Source: Nemertoderma westbladi (Eukaryota; Xenacoelomorpha; Nemertodermatida; Nemertodermatidae). From it: DNA of 64,000 bases. The notes beneath the pieces were generated by a model, which had not been told where the DNA came from, did no database searches, and saw only the letters and a list, made by a program, of their open reading frames with translations. Below, one piece after another: positions 33,383 to 43,369 of the stretch. Position 1 is the first letter of the stretch. Each line of letters starts with the position of its first letter. The stretch is taken from contig JAUCBJ010004912.1 of the NCBI GenBank assembly GCA_032718475.1, positions 45,976 to 109,975 of the forward strand, given 5' to 3'. A program made the position numbers and the translations under genes.

Positions 33383-35096
33383 GTTGTTTCATGGGGGTAG
33401 CTGCAGTGGGTAGGGCGGAGCAGACGTGGGAGTTCCGTTGAATGAAGATGGGGTAGGGAGCAGAGTTTGGAATGGTAATGGAACCGGATGCGGGTTGGAG
33501 CTGCATGGGGGGGAACCAAGGCTTGGGGGGAGTTACGTGCGACCGTTGGTTAATCACATGGGGTGTCACAAGGAGAGAGTCGGAATCCGAGAGATGGGCT
33601 GGAAGCTGTAATGTGAGGGCGTCGCCGGGGAGAAGAATGGACGATCGTATGGGGGCGCGCAGAATCTGGGTCGTCGTCCGACGGATAGTGGGTCGGGGAT
33701 GACCTGCCGGGGGGTACCTGATGGAACTGCCATCCGCGAAGGTAATCAGCGACTGGGCCGGACGGATACCAATATCATTGGTGGATAGGAACGGAACGCC
33801 AGCGAGTAGTGGAACGTTGAGGTTGTCGACAACGAGTCCATGGAAGCTAAACTGGAGGTCGTTATGGGTGAGGGAGAAGGAACTCTCCCCAACTACACCT
33901 GAAACAGGGGAACCGTCGGCCCCGATCGGGATCTGGCGGGAGCCACGCGAGATCGGAACGCCGAGTCGGTCGGAGTGCAGCGTCGTGTGAAATGAGGTCG
34001 GATTCGGCGCCGCAATCGAGGAGAACCTGGATGGGTTTACCTTTATAACGCGCTGTAAAGGTTGGACTCGGGCGTACAGCGACGATATTAACCGTCGGAT
34101 CGGGAGGTGGACTGGCGACGGAGTCGTTATCGTTATCTGGTTGTTCATAGAAAGCGTCATTGTCGTTGTCGCCTCGCCATCGACGTAGACGAGATGGGCA
34201 CGTGAGATAAAGCGCTTGTCAGCAGGGGGAAGGAATGGGCATGCACTGAGAAAGTGGTTGGTGGGAGTGCGTTTAGTCTGGGAGCATAGGGGACAAAGTC
34301 CGCGGCCAGTGGAACTCGGACCGAGACCTGAGGATGTAGGTGGGGTCCGACGCGTCTGGGCACGGAAGGTACGCACTTCCGCGGCAGTGTGGAGCTCGTC
34401 GAGAAGAGAAGACAGAGCCTGGGAGATCTCGGGTTTGATACTGGCCAGCGTACGGGACCGGAGCTCCGTGCCATACCGTTGTTGAACCAATCGAGGGAGG
34501 TCCGGGTGGATAAGGCGGAGCCATATGAGTACAACGAAGTTCTCGAGAGAGGGGGACAGCTCCTCGTCGTCATCGGGGAGAATCCCGTGGTGGGAAATTC
34601 CACCGTCCCGTCGGAGTAAATTATCGTCCACGAAAGCCGATAAACGCTGGAAGAGGTCTTCGGCGCGCTCCTCGTGAAGGATAGAGATATCGGAGAAGGA
34701 GAGGAAATGAGCTCCGGTCGCTTGGAAGCCGTAATGGAGGCGTATGGCCTGCCATATGGAGGGCAAGGACGTGGAGTCTCGAATGATCGAGTTACGTGCG
34801 ATAATGGGGGCGTAATTGGCGATCTGACCGAGCATAAGATCTAGAGCCGTGGTCTTTTGAAGGGCAGTACGGCGGTCGGCTGGGGCCACAGTGTCCGGGT
34901 CGTCGGCAAAACCGCGGAAGGGTATAGCGCGGGTGTGGCGCAACCAGGTTGTGCCCGGAACCGTAAACTGCGCAAATTGAGGTTGGAGCGCAAGCGAATA
35001 AGTTATGTTGTGGCGCCAAACCTCAAAGGAGTTGATCGTCTCAGATTTATTGAGTGGATCCAGCTTGGGGGGCTTCAGTGAGCCGTTAAACGCCAT
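33339..35096 (-). pseudogene. Gypsy-3 gag and protease
   Basis: The frame is open from 35273, but the likely start is ATG at 35096-35094 after the LTR and PBS (MAFNGSLKPPKLDPLNKSET). A capsid-like region (FEVWRHNITYSLAL to SSLLDELHTA) is followed by one zinc knuckle, CPLC-x9-H-x4-C, at about 34310-34260. The retropepsin site LLDCGAESDLISHD lies in a different frame at about 34020-33975, so two compensating indels bracket it. The active-site triplet is D-C-G, as in Gypsy-1. Downstream text resumes in the gag frame (GVPFLSTNDIGIRPAQSLI). Confidence 0.75.
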
Positions 35097-35338
35097 GTTA
35101 ACGGTAAGTAGGTAGCGTAAGTCTGTAACGTAAGGAGGGCTGAGTGGATGGATCTGTTGTTGTAGTAGATGGCGAGGAGTGGGAAACGAAGTACACGGTG
35201 ACACCATGCCAGAAGTGGAGTAATAGCGTAAGGAACAATGTGGTGAGTGAAACGGGTTAACTATATTGATCAATACACGAATGAGTATAGATATATATAT
35301 AAAGCAATGACAGTCAGAAGAAGTAACAACAACAGATC

Positions 35339-36569
35339 TGTTCGCGCTTTCAGACCTTTAGCAGTTTAACCTGCCAAATTGGGATGTCTTCTAGATAATA
35401 AATCGTCTTTAGCCTATGACGAGTATTTGATACACCACATTAGCCGAAGCCAGTCTATGCGCGACCATTCACCCACTGGATATACCCGGGAGACTGGATT
35501 CGGAAGCCTAACCTTATTGCGGTGTAGGCCTACTGTATTATTCGACTGATTGTAATATATAATCTCTGACAAATATTATTCACTTTCGGGAAATATTAAC
35601 AGTTCCTTTAGGACGTGGCGCTCTAAATATGTAAACAGAGTTATGACTTAAACTAGACACAACGGGATGGCTATAGATTCACGTATATGGCGCATTCTTT
35701 AGGAGATGCTTTGTTATCAGTCACAATCATACACAATACTGCACAATGCTGCACACCGATCTGCCAACCTTCACTAATTTTAGTCACATATAAAGAGAAC
35801 AACAACCAATACATGTAGTGCCTATGAAATAGCATTAGATTCACTTCAAAACCACTTTAATGTAAGTCGCAATCGTTATATGTAACCGGTCTCTCTTACC
35901 TTCAGTATATCAAGAAGATTGAGGGTTTTAGGATTAATTTATCGATATTATCCAATATAATAATATTCCATCAACTGATATAATGAATAACCGACAGTAA
36001 ATAGCAGTAAATGTTAAGGTATGAATGGTTATGATATGTTATGAATTGATATGATAACAGATATACGTTCTATAATTAAGCCTACTAATGTTGGGCCAAA
36101 GACTGAAAACACAGAGATTCCAAAGCCGGTCTTCTAGGCTCGGGAAAACCAACACAACTGAACCCTCTGGGCTGTTGTAGGTATCTTTCAACACAAAGAG
36201 AAACAGCTCTCATTGGCCGAGTTCCAGATTCTGTAGGTTCCACGAATGTCTAAATGCCGAACTATTCGGGTTTTTGCAGCCCATATTCAACACAAGGCGA
36301 AATCGCTCCGATTGGTGGATCATTGTTCTGATTGGTTGATCGAACAGAACAAAGAGCCTATAGGCGTACAGCAAATCGGTTGGTAGATTGCGTCATTTGA
36401 GTTAGGTAGCTTAGAGTATTTGAGCGCATTGTGGGAAAACTGGCTTTTTATGTCCGCTAAAGCACACATGCAGACACAGCGGATAAATCGCTAGTTATGT
36501 CCTCTAAAAACACCTTACACAGTACATTGCGGAGAAAAGGGCCAGTTATATCCCACAAAAGCTTTTACA
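35339..36569 (-). repeat. BEL-like element 3' LTR (1231 bp)
   Basis: It is about 98-99% identical by eye to 45521-46732, with a handful of substitutions (for example position 35406 versus 45587). It has 20 extra bp (ACACCTTACACAGTACATTG at about 36510) absent from the other LTR. Confidence 0.93.
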
Positions 36570-36647
36570 CCGCTCCCAGAAAATGGGATTTAATTCTATA
36601 AAATATAAAAAATCACAGTTTCTAAAATATAAAAATACTCTAAACAG

Positions 36648-38012
36648 CTAGTCTTTCTTGAGCGGACGGCGTTTACGCAGTTCTTTGAGGCTAGCAAGAG
36701 TCCTTTTCTCTTTGGGGCGAGCCACTTTACTAGGAGGGCTGTAACTCCTGGGTGAAGGGTGCAATACAATTGCATCAGAAGGTTTAGGGTTACGGTCGAT
36801 GTCTCGTCCATTTCGATATGCTTCTCCTCGAGCTGATTTTCCTCCGCTTATCGTTGGATGCGTTCGTCCAAAACTCTTGCAGAGAATAGGGTCGTCCAAG
36901 TTCGATATCTTCTTAGAGATTCTGAATTTCCTGATCGAACTGAGATAAAATTAATTCGTTTACCGCTTGGACTTGCTGCTGCAATTTACGTTTCTCTAAA
37001 CAATTGTAGGTTCATTTTCCGATCTTTTGACGAATAGTGTCCAACGCGTTTCGTACAACTCTTTCCTCCGCCTCGGTGACAGGTTGTATCGGGTTAAACA
37101 GGGACGATGATACGGTTGAATGGCGATATTAGATGTCCGCGTCCCAATCCGACTAGGTAAGATGGGCAAATATTTAGGGAGCCCACAACCGGAGTGCCAC
37201 CGACTAACTGTTCGGGTAACACTAGATCTTTGAACAGTGAGTACAGTTCGGGAGGATCCGTGATACTATTAGGATCAAGAGTCTGAGGTCTAACTAGGGA
37301 ATGAGGAGGTTTGAACGAGTATTCCGGAACTCTGATCATAGATTTATTTAAGGATCGTTTGAATCGAGCGAGCGTAGGTGATACATCGAACAAGTTTCGC
37401 TCGAAACTCCCGTAAATATAGCGAGTAAAACTGTGTTTCAAGCAACGTCTCCGCGGATGTTTATGTTTTTCAGTTTGTTGGTTGGGTCTTGGTCATTCAT
37501 CGCAATAATACCAAAGACGCACGTCTTGTAGGGGAAACGCGGGTGATATTTATTCGGTTTTACAATGTTTCTCTCAAGAATTCCAAATATACGTTGGAGT
37601 TACTGCGTTTATCCGGTTCTTTAACGTCTTCTCTTTCGAGTCGATTTCGAATAGAATTCTCGTGTTCCATTCTCGGTTTATCGTTCCGCCTCCGCTGGGT
37701 AGGATATTTAAATAAAACCATTTCCCTTTCGGTGTCTACATCGTCCGTATCGTGTAAATCGATAGGATGGCCGGTAGTTAAGAAGACCATATACGTACCA
37801 TTACGATGCGTATAGCGAGCGGTGAATTTTCTATAGTCCAATTCACGCGTAAGTTGCCCCTGGGACATTGGCGGTTTGATATAGATATAACGACCATCGT
37901 CCTCCGTAGTAGTTGGACCAGCGTCGCCGCGTATCAAGCTATCAACAAACGCTTGTAAAGGTAGAGTATATCGCTCCCTGATACCAAGATCATCTTCTAT
38001 CAACTCAGTCAT
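36648..38012 (-). pseudogene. BEL-like element: unrecognised ORFs upstream of the 3' LTR
   Basis: Three minus-strand frames follow one another: 38012-37560 (150 codons, MTELIEDDLGIRERY...), 37441-37094 (115 codons, with SFKPPHSLVRPQTLDPNS) and 36899-36648 (83 codons, Lys/Arg-rich end KELRKRRPLKKD). They have similar composition and may be one broken protein, since no long non-coding gap separates them. I see no protease, RT, integrase or envelope signature, no signal peptide and no membrane segment. Position corresponds to the 3' accessory ORF of some retroelements. Function unknown. Confidence 0.45.
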
Positions 38013-39644
38013 ATCTGCTATATGAGTTTATCAATATTATAATGAGTTTATATTTAGGCTAGCGGGCGTCGCTGCCTACCCCTCTCGGCCCCCGGACAGC
38101 GCAAGATCCTCAGCGCTGGTGTACTTTCGCCGATGTGCCTATCGCCAACGTCGTAGCTGCACAACGACCACAACAACCAGCGCGAGTCACTCCACCGTCC
38201 GTCCCAAAGGCTTAGATTTACTTCAGGTTCTTACTGGAGAGTTAGGGCTACTTTCACAATTGCGACTCGCTACTGTAAACACACTTTAGTAGTAACATTC
38301 ACCTATAAACGCACAAATTCCACACAACTGTCACAAATCGCACACATTCGGGCCATTTGTCCGTTAGTCAGTGCCTTCCAGAATGCCACGTTATTATTGG
38401 GTATCCTGGGATACTAGCAGCGTGCTATTTATTCCTTATGCTCTTCAATGGGCAAGCTTTATTGTTCTTTTAACTCACTTCTAATTCTAGCGTGGTTGTT
38501 GCCATGGTGACATTATGGAAAGCTAGCGGTAGAATTAGGGTAATTCCCATGCATACAGATCTGGGATGCTATTTAATAGTAATTCTTTAATTGTCAATAT
38601 TTCTCTTTATACATGATTTTATGAATTTTATCGGCTATTGACTATATATTGGAGATTCTCGCACACTAATACACTTAATAGAGTGAATCTCCGCTCCCAT
38701 GATCTATTAATTAATGGAATTTTGGGAATGTTATAAATTGTATAAAAATGACAATTTATCAAATTCATTAAAACATGAATTTAAATTTATTCCTGTAAAT
38801 TTTATTATTTAATATGAAATAGACACAATTTTATTCCAGAACATGTCTGGGGACTAGGATCCTTGATTCTAGGAAATTGGTCCTTTTAAGAATATCGGTA
38901 AGTGCTACGATATCTTAATAGACTAGAATTTTAAAGGATCTAAAATTTGACAGATCTTGTAAATATTAATAATTAATATTTAGGATGGGCACCAGTTTAT
39001 TCCAGAACTTGTCTAGGGACGTTAACCACTGATTCTCGAATTTTGTCTTTCAAGTATATCGGTGGGTGCCGCGATATCTTAATCGACTAGAATTACAGAT
39101 GGTCAAAGGGTTTAACAGATTTATTTTGCGTTATACGCTACTGTTAAAGGGACATCATGCTACTATATGTATTATTTAATATAAGGTATGAGAGCAATAT
39201 CGCACGAAGCAATGTCAGTGAGAAGAGGCAAGTCGTTTCCAAGGTCTACCCAGAGCTTGGTTTAGCCGAGACACGAGGATCTGAATTTTGCATTCCTAAT
39301 ACTCTACTTTACCAATAATACTTGAATATAGTAGGAGCTTTATTGTACTTTAATAAGTACGGATATTTCATCTTACTGTAGTTACGTATTTGTAATGTAA
39401 TACGGACAGTAAGGAAAGAGAAAAATAATTATTTCTCGCCGTCGCACTAAATATATAATATATAAGTAATTAAATAATAAACGCAAATATATATTGCACT
39501 AATCTACTAAATAATCGCTAAAATAACATTCTACTAAATAAAATTAAAGAAAACGATTATAATAAAATTACGTAATAATACATACATAAATATAAAATGA
39601 TAAGAATATAAAATAATATGGTCACACACCCACTCCATACGCTA
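38013..39644. other. BEL-like element non-coding segment with 166-bp duplication
   Basis: No ORF of note lies where pol would be expected. TTATTCCAGAACATGTCT at 38831 and its near copy at 38997 mark a tandem duplication of about 166 bp. A hairpin (GGAGATTCTCGCAC ... GTGAATCTCC) is at about 38650-38685. Confidence 0.6.
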
Positions 39645-40694
39645 CTAAGCTGGGGAGTCCCTAGATGTTTGTTGGATTAGGGAGGTGGTCGTGGGAAGAG
39701 TATCTTGTCTTCCATAGTTTCCGGAGAGTTCTCTGTCTCTTTCCAGTAAACATAAACGACCAACTGGGCGATTGAGCTGCTGTGTCTCGAAGACAATCTC
39801 AGAACTTTGGTCAGTGTCGTTCACATCACTGAATTGGACATGTAGTTCGGAATCACTTACCTGACTCTGGCTGTTTCGCTCAAATTCAGTGTGCAACAAG
39901 ATATGATGTTTCGCACCGCACTTTGCACACCTTGTGTCGGAGTAACAGGTTCGCCGTTGGTGTCCTTGTCTGAGGCAATTATAACACAACCGCTTATCCC
40001 ACATGACTTCCCGTCTCTCCGTTAATGATTTCTTCAGGAATTCATCACACATATTCAAACGGTGGGTCCCGTCACATAGCGCACATTTCGGTTTGATGTT
40101 ACTTACCTTATTTTGAGTAACATTGTGCACACTCGTTCTTTCTTCGGGCTTTCTCACCTGAATTCTCTTAGGAGACGTAGGAGGAGTTTTTCTTACTTGT
40201 TCTCTCCTGTCATTGGTTCGAGACTTGAATTTACTTACCTGTTCTTTAGGCGTTTTATTTACATAATAAGATCTTTCAGTGTCTTTCGCGCTGTCCTCTC
40301 CTTGAGAAGTCTGGCTTTCGCCGGCATCGGTATACCACACTGGTGTTACCTTTCTCCTAGAAACGGGTTTATCACTTACCTTGTTTTCCGGTGTCTTCTC
40401 TCTGGACTGTTTTAGGAGTTGTAATTTCACTTCTCCATCTAAGAATGACATGAGATCAGCCATGGTAGGGTCTCGTCGTTGTTGTTCCATCATATATAAC
40501 ACTTTCTTATCCCAGCGTGTACCTACTCCACCCTTCGGTAAAGTAGAAGCCACGGCTCCAATAACCATAGAACTCTGATATTCATGAGACTTACCTAGCC
40601 AATCTAATTGTCTACAGATCTCTTGAATCTCATCGGAAAACTCTATTATCCCGCTGCTAATGAACTTTCGGGGCGCTACTAATTTTGCATACAA
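39645..40694 (-). CDS. BEL-like gag C-terminal part with three zinc knuckles
   Basis: An ORF of 349 codons continues the gag begun at 41484, after a frameshift near 40696. Residues 1-110 are helical capsid-like text (FSDEIQEICRQLDWL, TRWDKKVLYMMEQQ). A Ser/Lys/Thr-rich linker is followed by a Cys/His cluster at about residues 200-270: CALCDGTHRLNMC, CYNCLRQGHQRRTC (canonical CX2CX4HX4C) and CAKCGAKHHILLH. This three-knuckle arrangement with LLH is characteristic of BEL/Pao gag. It binds the element RNA. The ORF ends at 39645 without passing into a protease. Confidence 0.8.
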   Translation of the reverse strand: MYAKLVAPRKFISSGIIEFSDEIQEICRQLDWLGKSHEYQSSMVIGAVASTLPKGGVGTRWDKKVLYMMEQQRRDPTMADLMSFLDGEVKLQLLKQSREKTPENKVSDKPVSRRKVTPVWYTDAGESQTSQGEDSAKDTERSYYVNKTPKEQVSKFKSRTNDRREQVRKTPPTSPKRIQVRKPEERTSVHNVTQNKVSNIKPKCALCDGTHRLNMCDEFLKKSLTERREVMWDKRLCYNCLRQGHQRRTCYSDTRCAKCGAKHHILLHTEFERNSQSQVSDSELHVQFSDVNDTDQSSEIVFETQQLNRPVGRLCLLERDRELSGNYGRQDTLPTTTSLIQQTSRDSPA

Positions 40695-40698
40695 ATAT

Positions 40699-41484
40699 TT
40701 AGCTTATGTTATTCCTATTACCATACCTGATGTTTAGTGTATCCCAAACTTGTCTTAATCCGTCTGGATGTCCAATAAATTTTAACGCCATTAACTTGGG
40801 AGATCCTTCCAAGCACTCGATGAGGAATCTAAGTTTCTCTCCATTAGATAGCACGGAGTTCTGTATGTTATCTTTGTAATATTCATTAAAAGGTAACCAT
40901 TTCATCTCATCTCCATTGAACTTGACTATCTCTCCCACCTTTACCGCTTGATGGGCTTCGGTTCTAGCCATTTGACGCGTAAAACTTTCTTGAGCCATCG
41001 TGTTATTTAATCTCAAGTTATCGGTATATAAATTTCTCGGATTATTATCAAGTCTATATGGGATATCATTGTCAACAGGTTTATAATTACCCTTAATAGG
41101 GTTTACTATAGGAGTTTCCACTTTGCTAGCAGTATAGATGCGTGTAGGCTCCACACCTTGCGCATGAAATACTTCAGACCTAACAGGTTGACACATTGTT
41201 ACAGGGGGTGGTGGTATACCCTTTTGTGTATTTACTAATTTATCGCGTTCTAACGCGATACTTTGCTGCACTTCTTGCAACTCTAACCTACTCTCTCTAA
41301 TTGTTCCCTTTAACTGCTGCACAGTCCCCTCCATCTCCTGGACTTGCTGAGAGGAGCGGGAACGGTGTTCCCTCAGCTGCCCGAGCAGGAGACCCATCTC
41401 CCGTCGTCCCTCATCTACCCACTCGACTGCCGAAGCGGGAGGCGCCAACGTTGTAGCGGGCGGACGAGGGACAACGGGCGACAA
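40699..41484 (-). CDS. BEL-like gag N-terminal part
   Basis: An ORF of about 261 codons (no ATG at its start; the frame overlaps the end of the 609-codon ORF in a -1-like relation near 41489). Residues 25-90 look like a coiled coil (LLGQLREHRSRSSQQVQEME...). The C-terminal 90 residues hold VGEIVKFNGDEMKWLPFNEY and KLRFLIECLEGSPKLMAL, the DUF1759-type gag signature of BEL/Pao elements. It stops at 40699, where the next frame continues the capsid. A shift at each junction could be decay or programmed frameshifting. Confidence 0.75.
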   Translation of the reverse strand: MSPVVPRPPATTLAPPASAVEWVDEGRREMGLLLGQLREHRSRSSQQVQEMEGTVQQLKGTIRESRLELQEVQQSIALERDKLVNTQKGIPPPPVTMCQPVRSEVFHAQGVEPTRIYTASKVETPIVNPIKGNYKPVDNDIPYRLDNNPRNLYTDNLRLNNTMAQESFTRQMARTEAHQAVKVGEIVKFNGDEMKWLPFNEYYKDNIQNSVLSNGEKLRFLIECLEGSPKLMALKFIGHPDGLRQVWDTLNIRYGNRNNIS

Positions 41485-41488
41485 ATCA

Positions 41489-43318
41489 TTAATATTTCGC
41501 TCGGAGTCCAGGACATGAACATTTCAAGGGTGGTTCTGTGGGGCACAGGTAGCTTAGTGCTGTGCAGAGGGAATTTAGAGGTAGGTTCAGGGAGTAAGGT
41601 GTCTCTATCACCGAAGGGGTGGCTTCGAGAACAGGCCTAATTATTTCAGGCTCATCTACTATAGTAGGGAGTCTTTCTATTTTAATTATTTGGTCTGTGG
41701 GTTCTGTACTACCTAAGTCTGTGCTAACTAGTTGCCTTCTAACAGCTGGGGGCAAATCAGGCAATTTCTGACGGTAGGATATTCTTCTACGTCTGCTTAG
41801 GCGAGATCGATTTCCTCCGCCTTCAGGATCGGTGGTATCGCCTTCATCAGATGATGTATATCCCTGTCTTTTGGGAGTAGATCGACTCATCATCTGCATT
41901 TGACTAGCTGTTAACTGTTTATTTATGCAGTCTTGATTCTCTTGAAGATTTTCCAACTCTAGTTGGGTTGTTTCTTCAGATGCCCTCCGTTCTGCTTCTG
42001 CCACTGCCTCTGCCGCTGCCACTACCGCCTTTCTTTCCGCTTCGGCCGCTGCCACTTTTCTTTCCGCTTCTGCCGCTGCTACTGCTGCTGCCGCTTTTCT
42101 TTCCGCTTCTGCCGCTGCTACTGCTGCTGCCACTGCCGCTGTCTTTCTGTCTTCTATACGTTTTTTCTTTACTTGTTCTTCTTGGACTCTAGCGATGCGG
42201 AGGCGTTCATCAAATTTAGCTTGGTTCGCAGCTCTCATATCCGCATCGATTGCGTCCAACACAAGCTTGGCTCCTTCACTATTAGGGCTAAGTCCATCCA
42301 GCCGTCTCCTCAACTCTTCGTCACCTACAAAGCGTTGATAGTCTGACAGATAGATGTCAATAGCATCCCTCTTATGCGGTTTCTCTGCTGTCGCTTCACT
42401 TTCCACTTGGGAAAAGGTAGCGTCTGTTGATTCTCCAAGGGTTGAGCGCTCATCTAACTGAGATTTCCACGGGGCAGTTCTTTGAACTTGGAGACTCACC
42501 CGCTGTAACCAAGTCTTTACAGCAACTTGCAACGACGTGTCTTGTCTTCTTTTCGAAGCTTCCTCAAAGGCCGATAGGATTAGTCTGATTCTTAGAATTC
42601 TTTCTCGAACTTGATAAAGCAGCTCTCCCTGCTCTTGAGGTCCTTGTGGTTGTCTAAACAATTGTTCCTCTAATCGCTCCATGGAGCTGAAGAATCCCTG
42701 TACGTATCCGGCTGCTGACCTCTTCCACACAGCTGGATCGCTGGTTTCCTTTGTCACTCCCATCCTGTGTATGTCTTCCCAGGCAGCTTCTGATAAATCA
42801 AACGGGAGTCCGGGTCCGGGGAAGTTCCATTGCGACTCGACAATAGACTTCAGTTCTTCCCTTGTATATCCCGCATAACTATCCTTGGTCGATCGCTTAC
42901 TTCTCGCCCAATCAATCTGGTGTTCCTCCACCGCAATCAATACCCTAGTGAGTACGGCTGCAGGAAGGATGAGAAGGGGATCCGAATAAACCGCATCTGC
43001 CATCTTTGCTCCGCACTCGGGTGTCAGCTCTACAGTATCCGCACTACTGGAGCTGCCGGGCCGCTGAGAAATAAGTTCTCGGCTCGCGGGTTGTTGCTGT
43101 TCCGCTGCTTCTTGGTCCCGCTTGACCTGAGCTCGAGTGCCTATGATAGACCTACGATGTTGGACTAGCCTAGGGTCTGATATTACTACTGGGGGAATGA
43201 TCTTTCTTACAGTAGGAGGTGAGTTGAACTTCGGTCTCACACGTTCCACACTCCTGTCTGGGTCACAGATGGTCGTATCTAGGAGACTGTCTGACAGGCT
43301 TTGCTTTGTGTCAGACAT
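41489..43318 (-). CDS. BEL-like element first ORF (609 codons), function unknown
   Basis: The intact minus-strand ORF starts at ATG 43318-43316 (MSDTKQSLSDSLLD) and ends TAA at 41489, just where gag opens in another frame. Visible parts: a Ser/Pro/Arg-rich N-terminus, a globular-looking middle (residues ~110-340, e.g. WARSKRSTKDSYAGYTREEL), an Ala/Glu/Lys/Arg coiled-coil repeat with EAERKAA units (residues ~390-480), and a Pro/Arg-rich C-terminus. It may be an extended N-terminal gag domain. I recognise no Pfam family. An uninterrupted 609-codon frame in an element without pol suggests recent activity in trans. Confidence 0.65.
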   Translation of the reverse strand: MSDTKQSLSDSLLDTTICDPDRSVERVRPKFNSPPTVRKIIPPVVISDPRLVQHRRSIIGTRAQVKRDQEAAEQQQPASRELISQRPGSSSSADTVELTPECGAKMADAVYSDPLLILPAAVLTRVLIAVEEHQIDWARSKRSTKDSYAGYTREELKSIVESQWNFPGPGLPFDLSEAAWEDIHRMGVTKETSDPAVWKRSAAGYVQGFFSSMERLEEQLFRQPQGPQEQGELLYQVRERILRIRLILSAFEEASKRRQDTSLQVAVKTWLQRVSLQVQRTAPWKSQLDERSTLGESTDATFSQVESEATAEKPHKRDAIDIYLSDYQRFVGDEELRRRLDGLSPNSEGAKLVLDAIDADMRAANQAKFDERLRIARVQEEQVKKKRIEDRKTAAVAAAVAAAEAERKAAAAVAAAEAERKVAAAEAERKAVVAAAEAVAEAERRASEETTQLELENLQENQDCINKQLTASQMQMMSRSTPKRQGYTSSDEGDTTDPEGGGNRSRLSRRRRISYRQKLPDLPPAVRRQLVSTDLGSTEPTDQIIKIERLPTIVDEPEIIRPVLEATPSVIETPYSLNLPLNSLCTALSYLCPTEPPLKCSCPGLRAKY

Positions 43319-43369
43319 GTTTGTTTGTACAGTTGAATGCCTACTGCTATATTACAGTTAAAGCAAGTC

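Larger units (their letters stand above)
32059..35338 (-). mobile_element. Gypsy-3: LTR retrotransposon lacking integrase and 3' LTR
   Basis: Minus-strand gag-protease and RT-RNase H ORFs follow an LTR end (…TTCTGGCA) and a PBS TGGTGTCACCGTG at 35206-35194. The element stops inside RNase H at about 32065. Its 5' LTR is split by the BEL element: the other half is 46738-46869. By the junctions, the LTR was about 264 bp long. Confidence 0.75.

Noticed and set aside
41968-42346. Plus ORFs rich in Leu/Pro/Phe or Cys/Arg
   Set aside because: Antisense shadow of the Ala/Glu/Lys coiled-coil repeat of the 609-codon ORF.
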